A stretch of DNA of 53,120 nucleotides from JANRIC01 sp033765345 (GTDB taxonomy: Bacteria > Bacteroidota > Bacteroidia > Cytophagales > Microscillaceae), in assembly GCA_033765345.1 (NCBI GenBank), contig JANRIC010000139.1:1-53120 (forward strand), written 5' to 3'. This document shows, piece by piece, positions 8,299 through 17,309 of this stretch. The notes under the pieces are model-generated. The model made no database searches, was not told the origin of the DNA, and worked only from the letters and a program-made list of their open reading frames with translations. Every line of letters begins with the position of its first letter. Position 1 is the stretch's first letter. The position numbers were made by a program, and so were the translations under genes.

Positions 8299-10353
8299 TT
8301 AAGATTCCTTAGAAGAAGGTTTGATCTGTTCAGAGTCTGTATTTTCAATCACAATCTCAGGACTATTACTTTCTTCGTTTTGTACCTTTCCATTTTGAAT
8401 CGGATTGGTATAAGCCTCGTAGGTAGTTTGGGTATCAAAGGGTCTTTTTCCGATTAATCTCTCGAGATCAGTCTGGAAGATAATTTCTTTGGCCAAAAGT
8501 TCTTGGGCTACTAGTTCAAGTTGATCTCTTTTGCTACGAAGTAATTCTTTGGCACGTTCATAACAATTTTCAATAATTTGTTTTACTTCTTCGTCAATGA
8601 TTTTAGAAGTAGCTTCAGAATAGGGTTTGGTAAAGGAATAATCTGACTGTTTGGAATCGTAAAATGATACATTTCCGATTTTGTCATTCATTCCGTAGAT
8701 TGTGACGATGCCGTAAGCCATTTTCGTGATTCTCTCAAGATCACTCAAAGCACCTGTTGAAATTTTGCCAAACACAATTTCTTCGGCGGCTCTTCCACCC
8801 AAAGTCATACACATTTCATCGAGCATTTGCTCTTTGGTATGCAAAAACCGTTCTTGGGGGAGGTATTGGGCGTATCCAAGGGCTGCGATACCTCGAGGCA
8901 CGATACTTACTTTGACCAAGGGATCGGCGTGTTCTAGGAACCAGCCTGCTACGGCGTGTCCGGCTTCGTGATAGGCTACAGTTCTTTTTTCTTCGGGCAG
9001 GATAATTTTATTTTTCTTTTCAAGTCCACCGATCACACGATCAATAGCATCTTGAAAATCGAGCATATCTACTGCTTTTTTATTTTTTCGGGCGGCGATA
9101 AGAGCGGCTTCATTACACACGTTGGCGATTTCGGCGCCTGCAAACCCTGGGGTTTGGGCAGATAATTTCTTGGGGTCTACGTCGCTTGCCAATTTGAGGG
9201 GTTTGATATGCACTTTAAAGATCGCCTCACGGCCTACGATGTCAGGCTTATCGATACTCACTTGCCTGTCAAATCTTCCGGGACGCATCAAGGCAGAGTC
9301 GAGTACATCAGGTCGGTTGGTTGCGGCTAAGATAATAACGCCTGAATCGGTAGAGAAGCCGTCCATCTCTACCAAGAGAGAATTGAGGGTATTTTCACGT
9401 TCATCATTGGAGCCGGGCATTTGTCCGCGTCCTCGGGAGCGACCGATGGCATCAATTTCATCAATAAATACAATACAAGGGGCTTTTTCTTTGGCTTGTT
9501 TAAAGAGGTCACGTACGCGTGCTGCACCCACCCCCACGAACATTTCCACAAAATCACTTCCTGACAATGTAAAAAAAGGAACGCCTGCTTCCCCTGCAAC
9601 GGCTTTTGCGAGTAGGGTTTTACCAGTTCCTGGAGGTCCTATTAGAAGTGCCCCTTTGGGGATTTTACCGCCCAGGTTGGTAAATTTAGAAGGATTTTTG
9701 AGGAATTCCACAATTTCCATAATTTCTTCTTTGGCCTCATCCAATCCTGCGACGTCATTAAAGGTGATTTTAACTTTGTTTTCGGCATCAAAAAGAGCTG
9801 CGCGTGATTTGCCGATGTTGAATATTTGCCCACCCGGTCCACCGGCGCCCGTCATACGTCGCATTAAGAACCAAAGCCCAAAAAGCATGAGGAATAAAAA
9901 TCCCCAACTAAGAAGTTGACTGGTAAAATCGGTGCGTTCAATGGGTTTAGATTCAATTCGTTCGTCTTCGGGGATATTTTTTTGAGCATCCTCGACACTT
10001 TCTTCAAATTTCTCTGGGGAGTTGATCCGGAACTTAAAGTGAGGTCCTTGCTCAACAGGGAGCGGAGATCTTTGCTGTAAGAGCAGATCACGGTATTTTT
10101 TCTTATTGAGTGCTTCTTTTTTTAAGGTAATTTCTACAATTTCCTTATTGACCACTTCTACAGATTCCACGTCACGATCGCTCAACATTTCTTTGAATTG
10201 TTTGCGGGTAGTATCAGCGGCAGAGTTCATCTTGCTTAGATAAGTGACCCCTATAATCAGGATTACCAGAGTCACAATTAACCAGAATTGGTAGCCGGTT
10301 CTCTGTGGTGGTTTGAAATTATTCTTTTTGTTATTATTTGGTTTATCGCTCAT
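8299..10353 (-). CDS. ftsH: ATP-dependent zinc metalloprotease FtsH
   Basis: A 684-residue membrane AAA+ protease that degrades misassembled membrane proteins and selected regulators. A first helix at about 22-41 and a second at about 145-165 bracket the periplasmic FtsH-extracellular domain. Walker A GPPGTGKT lies at about 239-246, Walker B is IVFIDEIDAIG, the second region of homology includes ATNRPDVLDSALMRPGRFD, and the zinc site is HEAGH at 462-466. The C-terminus carries an acidic, low-complexity tail. It follows rsfS by 67 bases in the same operon, as in other Bacteroidota. Confidence 0.97.
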   Translation of the reverse strand: MSDKPNNNKKNNFKPPQRTGYQFWLIVTLVILIIGVTYLSKMNSAADTTRKQFKEMLSDRDVESVEVVNKEIVEITLKKEALNKKKYRDLLLQQRSPLPVEQGPHFKFRINSPEKFEESVEDAQKNIPEDERIESKPIERTDFTSQLLSWGFLFLMLFGLWFLMRRMTGAGGPGGQIFNIGKSRAALFDAENKVKITFNDVAGLDEAKEEIMEIVEFLKNPSKFTNLGGKIPKGALLIGPPGTGKTLLAKAVAGEAGVPFFTLSGSDFVEMFVGVGAARVRDLFKQAKEKAPCIVFIDEIDAIGRSRGRGQMPGSNDERENTLNSLLVEMDGFSTDSGVIILAATNRPDVLDSALMRPGRFDRQVSIDKPDIVGREAIFKVHIKPLKLASDVDPKKLSAQTPGFAGAEIANVCNEAALIAARKNKKAVDMLDFQDAIDRVIGGLEKKNKIILPEEKRTVAYHEAGHAVAGWFLEHADPLVKVSIVPRGIAALGYAQYLPQERFLHTKEQMLDEMCMTLGGRAAEEIVFGKISTGALSDLERITKMAYGIVTIYGMNDKIGNVSFYDSKQSDYSFTKPYSEATSKIIDEEVKQIIENCYERAKELLRSKRDQLELVAQELLAKEIIFQTDLERLIGKRPFDTQTTYEAYTNPIQNGKVQNEESNSPEIVIENTDSEQIKPSSKES

Positions 10354-10420
10354 TGCTAATCTTAAAATTTTCCTAAGATCGATATAATATATAAAAAAAC
10401 ATAAAACTCAAAGTCTTTGT

Positions 10421-10804
10421 TCAGAGTTCTTCCTCAGAACTTATGTGTGTGATTTTGGCATCTCCCCACAAATCTTCTAGGGTATAGAATTCCCTTCGGT
10501 CTTTTCGGAAGATGTGCACCACAACGTCCACGTAGTCCAACAAAATCCATTCCTTGTTTTCCTTGCCTTCTTTACGCCAAGGATTCTCTTCTGCAAGTTT
10601 GTATACGGTTTCTTCAACCGAGTCGGTAATCGCATCTACCTGGGTTACAGTATTCCCGGAGCAGATCACAAAAAAATCTGCCACTGCTTGTCCAATATGT
10701 TGTAAATCAAGTATTACAATATCCATAGCTTTTTTCTCGATCATGCCTTTGGCCACAATTCGACTTAATTTTTTTGATTCAAGCTTGGATTTGTTTATAT
10801 TCAT
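10421..10804 (-). CDS. rsfS: Ribosomal silencing factor RsfS
   Basis: A 127-residue protein from the ATG at 10804 (MNINKSKLESKK). An upstream ATG at 10834 would run into the divergent birA promoter region. Family motifs are KKAMDIVILDL, ADFFVICSGNT, WILLDYVDVVVHIF and FYTLEDLWGDA. RsfS binds L14 of the large ribosomal subunit and blocks subunit joining under nutrient stress. It is the first gene of the rsfS-ftsH-LUD-lpxH group and is divergent from birA with only 37 bases between starts. Confidence 0.95.
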   Translation of the reverse strand: MNINKSKLESKKLSRIVAKGMIEKKAMDIVILDLQHIGQAVADFFVICSGNTVTQVDAITDSVEETVYKLAEENPWRKEGKENKEWILLDYVDVVVHIFRKDRREFYTLEDLWGDAKITHISSEEEL

Positions 10805-10811
10805 ATTTTTG
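10804..10811 (+). promoter_or_regulatory. Candidate -7 box for birA
   Basis: TATTTTTG matches the Bacteroidota TAnnTTTG box exactly and lies about 30 bases before the birA start. A TTG at 10785-10787 gives a short spacing of 16. It overlaps the rsfS start codon, so the two genes may interfere. Confidence 0.35.
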
Positions 10812-10841
10812 TGAATTAAGACGTAAAAGTACAAAAAAAAA

Positions 10842-11609
10842 TTGCATAAACTTATACTTTATACATCATTTATCGGGCAAGAAAACATAATTCTGCCAAT
10901 ATGTCAGTCTACCAATCAATTTGCACTAGATCTTTGTGAGCAGCAAGCTCCTCAGGAGGGTACTGCGGTACTTACTTTTCATCAGACAGCTGGTCGAGGG
11001 CAGCGAGGAAATACTTGGCAGAGTGAAGCCGGAAAAAACATTGCGCTTTCTGTCATTCTCAAACCCGGATTTTTGGAGATTTCAAAGCAATTTTATCTCA
11101 ATATTATCACTTCTCTGGCAGTTTACGAGACCTTACATTCTTTTTTGCAAGAAGATTTAAAGATCAAATGGCCGAATGACATCCTTTGCTGTGAAAAAAA
11201 GGTTTCTGGTATTCTGATAGAAAATATTATTCGGGGGTCAAGAATCGCTTATTCTGTGATTGGAATCGGTATAAATATCAATCAGGACTCCTTTGATTAT
11301 CCACAGGCTGCTTCTTTGAAAAATTTTACAAATCAGGAACATGACTTATATGCTTTAAGTGCTTCTTTGCTCAAGCATCTCGAGGAGCAGTATTTAATTC
11401 TGAAGGCGGGGCATTATAATGCATTAAAGTCTGTTTATTTACAAAGATTATTTAGGTATGGCGACCTGGCAGCGTATCAATTGCCGGATAATTCGCTTTT
11501 TGAGGGACGGTTAGTGGGCGTACAGGAAGACGGCAGGCTGCTCTTGATAGTTGAGGAGGAGGTCAAGGCCTTTGATTTTAAGGAAATACGATTTGTCTAT
11601 GGGCTTTGA
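10842..11609 (+). CDS. birA: Biotin--[acetyl-CoA-carboxylase] ligase
   Basis: A 255-residue biotin protein ligase that attaches biotin to the biotin carboxyl carrier protein through biotinyl-AMP. Key motifs are the substrate-binding loop GRGQRGNTWQSEAGKN, KWPNDILCCEKKVSGILIE and GIGININQ. The N-terminal helix-turn-helix of the E. coli repressor form is absent, so this is a ligase only. A small C-terminal SH3-like domain (FRYGDLAAYQL to the end) is present. It is divergent from rsfS and convergent with the gene ending at 11649. Confidence 0.95.
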   Translation: MHKLILYTSFIGQENIILPICQSTNQFALDLCEQQAPQEGTAVLTFHQTAGRGQRGNTWQSEAGKNIALSVILKPGFLEISKQFYLNIITSLAVYETLHSFLQEDLKIKWPNDILCCEKKVSGILIENIIRGSRIAYSVIGIGININQDSFDYPQAASLKNFTNQEHDLYALSASLLKHLEEQYLILKAGHYNALKSVYLQRLFRYGDLAAYQLPDNSLFEGRLVGVQEDGRLLLIVEEEVKAFDFKEIRFVYGL

Positions 11610-11648
11610 CCTCTTTGATCTATGCAAGATTCCTGAATAAAAGGCGGT

Positions 11649-12437
11649 TTAGAGTTTGATTCCGATTTTTTTCAGTTGAGCTTTGGTAAAATTTTTAAGA
11701 CTTTCTTTGACTGTAGTTCCTACCTTTTTGACAGTTGAATCTTCGGGTTTGGCTTTGAATACCGTATCGTGGTATTTTACAGCGTCTTCACGAAGTGCAG
11801 TGTAGAAATAAGAGTAGATGGATTTGCGGCTGATGTGTTCGGGAACAGTAATTTTAGAATATCCATGATAAGAAATTTCATTGGTCTCAAAAATAACACC
11901 TCGATTAAACAAAGGGGCTACTTTTTTCTCACATTTTGTCATTTGTGCATCCCACATTTCCAGGTCGCCCCCATATTCGGGAAGCCAGTTTTTATTCATA
12001 TAAATTAATAAATTCAGCCGACGGTGCACGTTTTTCTCCACGTGAATATTAAAATCGATGTGAATATCTAAAAAACTGCCATTAGTTCCTTGATGTAATC
12101 CGGTGCCCAGCTTGTCATCTGTCACAAAAACATCAGGAATTTGTGTCACTTCGGAGACCCACTGACAAAACTCAGGAGACATAATATCATTCTTAATGTC
12201 TAAAAAAGACGGGTGAAAAGCTGAAAAATTTGCCCCTTCCGATTTTTTTTCATTCAAACCTTTGTAATGCTTGTCCAACAAATCAATAGTGGGAAAATTG
12301 TTATAAAGTACTTCGGCCACAGATTCGTCCAAAAAATTATCCATTACCAAATGTTTGTAAGGAACTCCCTGTTGGAATTCTTGTTGTAATTTTTGAATCC
12401 CTTCTGGAGATGTATAGATAGAATTTATGCGATTCAT
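11649..12437 (-). CDS. 2-oxoglutarate/Fe(II)-dependent oxygenase (prolyl-4-hydroxylase-like)
   Basis: A 262-residue protein. The iron ligands can be read as His126 and Asp128 in DIHIDFN and His191 in SYHGYSK, with Arg204 in SRKSIYSY as the likely 2-oxoglutarate anchor. MNKNWLPEYGGDLEMWD is typical of the 2OG-Fe(II)_Oxy_3 family. The first 60 residues (NFLDESVAEVLYNNFP) match the usual lead-in of this group. The C-terminal tail is lysine-rich. Such genes often sit in glycan or peptide modification loci, but the neighbours here give no substrate. Confidence 0.83.
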   Translation of the reverse strand: MNRINSIYTSPEGIQKLQQEFQQGVPYKHLVMDNFLDESVAEVLYNNFPTIDLLDKHYKGLNEKKSEGANFSAFHPSFLDIKNDIMSPEFCQWVSEVTQIPDVFVTDDKLGTGLHQGTNGSFLDIHIDFNIHVEKNVHRRLNLLIYMNKNWLPEYGGDLEMWDAQMTKCEKKVAPLFNRGVIFETNEISYHGYSKITVPEHISRKSIYSYFYTALREDAVKYHDTVFKAKPEDSTVKKVGTTVKESLKNFTKAQLKKIGIKL

Positions 12438-12504
12438 AATTTTTTTCCTATTTTAGTAGTAGAATTTAAGAGCAAATTTAGTCGTTTTAGTGAGATTAAA
12501 AAAA

Positions 12505-13803
12505 ATGAACAATCATAAACTTATGAAATACAACATTGCTTCTCTGTATTTATGCTTTGTGCTGGCTGGTTGTTTTGGTGCCAAACAGACTACTTCTGTA
12601 AACTCTCCCCCCTCCAATGAAGCCGAAGAAACTACTAGCCAATCTTTATCTATTGCTGAAGATAACCGAAAAATGAGCCTTAACCATCGGGTATTCAATA
12701 ATAACGACAAACTGACCATTTTTTTGGAATTGGACATTCCGAGACTCAGCAAAACCGAAGCCATCCGCGAAATCAGAGAGTTTTTCAGTCTCAATTATGG
12801 TATTCTTCCTAACTACACCAGTAAGGAATTTGTCGAAACCAAAAACATAGACCTTAGCCAAAGAGAAATTGTTTTTAAAAACGGTAAATATTATCTCAAC
12901 TTTGATATAGAAAAAAAACCCATTCTTTCGGCCGTACTGGTCATCGATCTGGTAGATAAAAAAACTGGGCAGAAAATTCTTCCAGACATACTTATCAGTT
13001 ATTCTGTGATACGTGACCGAGAGATATACGGCTTGTTTGATGCCAAAGGCAATACACCTTTATTTAGTAGTTTCTTATTGAATCAAGACAGTGTGCAAAT
13101 CAAAGATTTACTTGGTTCGGACAAAGAACTTATTGTGAGCTACTACAATCAGGAGTTTAATCCAGCCAGCCCGCCGATGTCTTCAGCAAGTAACCCAACC
13201 CCACAACGCCTGAATGTAGACTCTGCTTTTGTAGTTCGTACCAATACGCTGTACAATTTCAACCGTACTGGTTTGTATCTTATTCGTAGTGATACTTCTC
13301 AATATTATGGACTGAGTTTTTATGTGGCTGAACGAAAATACCCTAAACTTTCTAAGGTAGATGATCTGGTTGATCCTTTAATTTATATCACTACCAAAGA
13401 AGAACATTCTGAATTGAAAGAGGCGGAGGAAACCAAAAAAACAATGGATAAATTCTGGCTCAAGCTGATGTCAGGGGATGTTAAAAAAGCCAAATATACG
13501 ATTCGAAAATATTACCAAAGGGTAAAAATGGCCAATGATTTTTTTACAAGTTATAAACCCGGCTGGCAAACCGATATGGGAATGATTCTGATTATTTATG
13601 GCAATCCAAACAAAATCATCCGAAATAATGACCAGGAATTTTGGATTTATACACAAAACGCTTCTTTTGCCGAGATAAAATTCGAGTTTCTCAGAAAACC
13701 CAATCAATTTACTGATTTTCATTATGTACTCAGACGATACCCGGATTACGAGCAGGTCTGGTATCCTGCCATCGAGCTTTGGCGTGAAGGAAAAGTACAA
13801 TAA
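12505..13803 (+). CDS. GWxTD-domain lipoprotein
   Basis: A 432-residue protein from the ATG at 12505; a GTG five codons earlier and an ATG at 12523 are also possible. The lipobox is FVLAGC with a hydrophobic stretch before it, so it should be lipid-anchored in the envelope. The C-terminal third has the family signature GWQTDMGMILIIYGNP followed by FWIYTQNASFAEIKFEF. GWxTD proteins are widespread in Bacteroidota and have no settled function. It stands alone and ends just before a strong hairpin. Confidence 0.85.
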   Translation: MNNHKLMKYNIASLYLCFVLAGCFGAKQTTSVNSPPSNEAEETTSQSLSIAEDNRKMSLNHRVFNNNDKLTIFLELDIPRLSKTEAIREIREFFSLNYGILPNYTSKEFVETKNIDLSQREIVFKNGKYYLNFDIEKKPILSAVLVIDLVDKKTGQKILPDILISYSVIRDREIYGLFDAKGNTPLFSSFLLNQDSVQIKDLLGSDKELIVSYYNQEFNPASPPMSSASNPTPQRLNVDSAFVVRTNTLYNFNRTGLYLIRSDTSQYYGLSFYVAERKYPKLSKVDDLVDPLIYITTKEEHSELKEAEETKKTMDKFWLKLMSGDVKKAKYTIRKYYQRVKMANDFFTSYKPGWQTDMGMILIIYGNPNKIIRNNDQEFWIYTQNASFAEIKFEFLRKPNQFTDFHYVLRRYPDYEQVWYPAIELWREGKVQ

Positions 13804-13821
13804 ATCTTTGAATAAATAATA

Positions 13822-13866
13822 AAATATAAAATCCAGGTAATTAAGGACTACCTGGATTTTATATTT
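13822..13866 (+). terminator. Perfect 18-bp hairpin after the GWxTD gene
   Basis: Arms AAATATAAAATCCAGGTA (13822-13839) and TACCTGGATTTTATATTT (13849-13866) are perfectly complementary, with a nine-base loop. It starts 18 bases after the GWxTD stop and the 3' arm is T-rich, as in an intrinsic terminator. Confidence 0.85.
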
Positions 13867-13970
13867 AGTATAAACCAAACTCTTATTCTATGACAATCGT
13901 CATATACTCTCCCAAAATTCTTTATTTGATTGCAGGCAATTAGTCATTCTACATCTAAATATATACACGC

Positions 13971-15638
13971 ATGTCTGTATTAGAATTTATAATATCTATC
14001 TTGTTGGAAAACAAGCTTTTATTACTTTTTTTAGTAATAGCCATCGGCTATTTTTTGGGTCGGATAAGTATTTTCGGCTTCAGCTTGGGTATTGCAGCGG
14101 TGTTGTTCGTAGGGATTTTCTTTGGTTCTTTACACCCAGAAATGGTACTCCCCGATATCGTGTATATCCTCGGTTTGGTGCTTTTTGTGTATACCATTGG
14201 TCTGCGTTCGGGAGCAAGTTTTTTTGCTTCTTTGAAAAAATCAGGGTTGAGAGATAATTTGTTTGTATTGGGTGTATTGATTATTTCGGCCTTGCTTACC
14301 AAATGGATGGGTTCTTTATTACAAATCAAAAATACTTTGCTGGCGGGAGTTTTTGCAGGTTCATTGACCAACACCCCAGCACTAGCTTCTGTGATAGATA
14401 TTTTAAAATTAAATACCCAGCAGTTGGATGCAGAGGCACTTCGTGTTTATGTGGCAGAACCTGTCATCGGTTATTCACTCAGCTATCCGATTGGAGTAAT
14501 TGGTGTTTTATTACTTTTTCAATTGGCTATGAAAGCCTGGCATATCAATATGAAAGAAGAGCAAAAAGCAACCTCCAAAGTCACAGGTATTACTCAGGAA
14601 GAGGTTACAAACTTGAATGTCTTGGTGACCAATCCTGACATTGTGGGCAAAACTATTGACGAAATTGAGGAAATATATGACATTGATTTGATTATCTCCA
14701 GAAGAAAATCCATAGGGTCTGACAAAATTACCATCCCTGCCGAAGATACCGACCCGATATTTTTCCAGGATACGGTTACGCTCATTGGTACGCCAAGCAA
14801 TTTGGACAAAATGTGTGCAATTTTAGGCGAAAAAACCGATCAGGATTTATCATTGGAAAGGGGAAAAGTGGATTATCGCCGCATTTTCGTGTCCAACAAA
14901 AAAGTCATTGGAAAGACCATTGCTCAATTGGAATTGCACAATCGCTTTCAGGCTGTAATTACACGCTTGCGAAGGGGAGATGTAGATTTGCCTATCCAGG
15001 AAAATATGGTACTTGAGGCCGGAGATCGTGTCCGAGTTATTGCTCCTCGTGAGAATATGACTGCCATTAGCAAATTCCTAGGGGATTCTTTTCAACATCT
15101 TTCAGAGGTAGACTACATCAGCATGTCTATTGGAATTGCGCTGGGTTTGTTGTTGGGGATGATTCCTATTCCCTTGCCAAATGGTGCCTCTTTTAAATTA
15201 GGTTTTGCTGCTGGAGCATTGATTGTAGCCTTGATCTTGGGTAAGATAGGCCGCTCTGGCAAGATCATCTGGACGATGTCATACAATTCTAATTTTACGC
15301 TCAGGCAAATGGGTGCGGTGTTTTTCCTGGCAGGTATCGGCTTGAAAGCTGGATATTCTTTTGTATCTACCTTCCAAGAATCGGGTTTTGAACTGATTTT
15401 ATTTGGTGCCTGCAATACAATTTTTACAGCCGGAGTAGCCATTTTAACAGCGCGTTTTGTGTTTAGAATCCCTTTTAATCTGATGATGGGGATGGTCTCT
15501 GCACTCCATACCCAGCCTGCCTGCCTTGCCTTTGCCAATGAAAAAGACGAAACCGGAGCAGCCAATATCAGCTATGCTACTGTTTTCCCCACGGCTATGA
15601 TTGTAAAAATTATCCTGGTGCAGTGGATGTTGGGTTGA
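13971..15638 (+). CDS. Aspartate:alanine-exchanger family transporter with two TrkA-C domains
   Basis: A 555-residue membrane protein. Five to six N-terminal helices (first at about 1-30) contain GLRSGASFFASLKKSG and GSLTNTPALASVID. Two soluble TrkA-C (RCK-C) domains occupy about 210-290 and 295-375, with VTLIGTPSNLDKM and GDRVRVIAPRENM. A second helical block repeats the first half (GIGLKAGYSF, LHTQPACLAFAN). This is the YidE/YbjL duplication of the AAEx family, which exchanges dicarboxylates or amino acids. The substrate cannot be read from sequence. It is monocistronic between two hairpin-rich gaps. Confidence 0.85.
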   Translation: MSVLEFIISILLENKLLLLFLVIAIGYFLGRISIFGFSLGIAAVLFVGIFFGSLHPEMVLPDIVYILGLVLFVYTIGLRSGASFFASLKKSGLRDNLFVLGVLIISALLTKWMGSLLQIKNTLLAGVFAGSLTNTPALASVIDILKLNTQQLDAEALRVYVAEPVIGYSLSYPIGVIGVLLLFQLAMKAWHINMKEEQKATSKVTGITQEEVTNLNVLVTNPDIVGKTIDEIEEIYDIDLIISRRKSIGSDKITIPAEDTDPIFFQDTVTLIGTPSNLDKMCAILGEKTDQDLSLERGKVDYRRIFVSNKKVIGKTIAQLELHNRFQAVITRLRRGDVDLPIQENMVLEAGDRVRVIAPRENMTAISKFLGDSFQHLSEVDYISMSIGIALGLLLGMIPIPLPNGASFKLGFAAGALIVALILGKIGRSGKIIWTMSYNSNFTLRQMGAVFFLAGIGLKAGYSFVSTFQESGFELILFGACNTIFTAGVAILTARFVFRIPFNLMMGMVSALHTQPACLAFANEKDETGAANISYATVFPTAMIVKIILVQWMLG

Positions 15639-16046
15639 AGCTGAGGTCTTATTATACTCAAACCGAAGTGGTTTTAATACAAAAACAAGACCCTTACAGG
15701 GGAGCTTTTAGCGCTTAAATCATGAATAATCAAGCTAATCAATCAAGAAAACTTGCCCCACAGGGGTCTTGTGTTTCCTAAATCACTTTAATCTGGGTAT
15801 AAAAATGGAAAATATTGGATCTATGACCATGGTATTTCATAGATTTATACTTCTACCTATCAATACCAAAGTTTTTGCTGATTTGATAGTACCCAAAAGC
15901 CCCAGCACATAGGCTACCCTGAATGTAGAGCTACCCAGGCAGGCTTGTCGATCTGATGTAACCTGTCGTAAAACCTACTTTCAGGCAATACTAGCAAGAT
16001 TTATTTTCTTAAAATTGAAAAAAACACCACTTTATTTTGAATAATC
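15639..16046. other. Hairpin-rich intergenic region
   Basis: No gene is seen. Three inverted repeats follow each other: ACAAGACCC (15685-15693) with GGGTCTTGT (15764-15772), whose inner flanks extend imperfectly; ATCTATGA (15819-15826) with TCATAGAT (15837-15844); and CTATCAA (15857-15863) with TTGATAG (15883-15889). The first may end transcription of the transporter gene or form part of a repeat element. Confidence 0.5.
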
Positions 16047-16463
16047 TTACAAAGGCAGCACGGCAATCGTTAGCCTGCTGATACAAACCAATTTACCTTC
16101 CTTATTCGTGATTTTGATCTCCCAAATTTGGGTGCTGCGCCCTAAGTGCAAAATTTCAGCCCGCCCGTATACATACCCCTCGCTGACAGGTCTGATGTGG
16201 TTGGCGTTGATCTCCAGACCCACCACCTTAAACTGGGATAGGTCTACGCATAAGCTTGCCCCAAGACTACCCAGGGTTTCGGCCAAAACCACTGAAGCTC
16301 CTCCGTGCAAAATGCCGTAAGGTTGTCGTGTACGGTGGTCTACGGGCATTCTGGCACATATATAGTCGGTGCCAAGCTCTGTAAATTCAATTCCCACATG
16401 ATTTGCCATATTGGGCACTGAAGTTTGATTGAGCATCTCTACGGTAATTTCTTTATTTATCAT
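16047..16463 (-). CDS. PaaI/MenI-type hotdog-fold thioesterase
   Basis: A 138-residue hotdog thioesterase. The core GILHGGASVVLAETLGS carries the catalytic acid of the YdiI/MenI subgroup, and it is followed by VGLEINANHIRPV and a small GRAEILHLGRSTQIWEI strand block. YdiI-type enzymes hydrolyse 1,4-dihydroxy-2-naphthoyl-CoA in menaquinone synthesis, and this window also holds isochorismate synthase and MenC, so that role is plausible. The gene is isolated, however, and related thioesterases act on phenylacetyl or other acyl-CoAs. Confidence 0.8.
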   Translation of the reverse strand: MINKEITVEMLNQTSVPNMANHVGIEFTELGTDYICARMPVDHRTRQPYGILHGGASVVLAETLGSLGASLCVDLSQFKVVGLEINANHIRPVSEGYVYGRAEILHLGRSTQIWEIKITNKEGKLVCISRLTIAVLPL

Positions 16464-16670
16464 ATATTTGCAGACTTAAAATAGCTATTGGGTAGATTCA
16501 AAGTAAAATAATCCTTCGATAAACGTATTCATTGATTAAGCCAATCTTTACCCAAATAAAAGTGATTATCACTTAATTTCAATGATATAATAATACATGC
16601 ACTCAAAATTAATTCGATTTGAGTATCCTAATAAGTTTTAAATACATAAAGGTATAAAATTGATTAAAAA

Positions 16671-17297
16671 TTGAAAACTAAAAAAATATATTTAATACGC
16701 CACGGTGAGACTGACTACAACAAACAAAGAATTGTGCAGGGAAGCGGCGTAGATTCAGACTTGAATGAACTAGGGCGTGCACAGGCAAGTGCCTTTTTTG
16801 AATATTATAAGCACATTCCCTTTGACAAGGTGTATACATCTGCACTCAAAAGAACCATTCAATCCGTACAAAAATTTTTGGATGCAGGGCTACCACACGA
16901 AGCCTATGCGGGTCTGAATGAAATCAATTGGGGCAAGAAAGAAGGGCGAAGGGTAGTGCCTGAGGAAGATGTAGCCTATTATGAATTATTACAAAAATGG
17001 AAAAACGGTCAGGTGGATATTCCTATCGAAGGAGGTGAAAGCCCTGTGCAGGTGTTAGAAAGACAAAAACCCGTTTTGGATTTGATTCTTTCCAGAACCG
17101 AAGAAAAAACCATTCTTATCAGCACCCACGGGAGGGCAATGCGTATTTTGCTATGCCTCATGCTCAATTACCCCTTGAAAGAAATGGATAGATTTGAGCA
17201 CGAAAATCTCTGCTTATACATTCTCTATTATACAGGTTCTTTATTTACCGTAGAAAAATTCAGCGATACGGAGCACTTGCAATCTTTGACGAATTAA
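16671..17297 (+). CDS. Histidine phosphatase family protein
   Basis: A 208-residue phosphoglycerate-mutase-like phosphatase. The phosphohistidine motif LIRHGETDYN is at the extreme N-terminus, and the second histidine lies in LISTHGRAMRILLCLMLN. It must start at TTG (16671), because an in-frame TAA lies two codons upstream and no ATG precedes the RHG motif. Members include cobalamin phosphatases and broad-specificity phosphatases; the substrate is not evident. It converges on the patatin gene with a 12-base gap. Confidence 0.87.
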   Translation: MKTKKIYLIRHGETDYNKQRIVQGSGVDSDLNELGRAQASAFFEYYKHIPFDKVYTSALKRTIQSVQKFLDAGLPHEAYAGLNEINWGKKEGRRVVPEEDVAYYELLQKWKNGQVDIPIEGGESPVQVLERQKPVLDLILSRTEEKTILISTHGRAMRILLCLMLNYPLKEMDRFEHENLCLYILYYTGSLFTVEKFSDTEHLQSLTN

Positions 17298-17309
17298 GGA
17301 GTTGCGCTA

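Noticed and set aside
9122..9919. 265-residue open frame antisense to ftsH
   Set aside because: It lies wholly within the conserved AAA+ region of ftsH on the other strand, and its translation has no recognisable domain.
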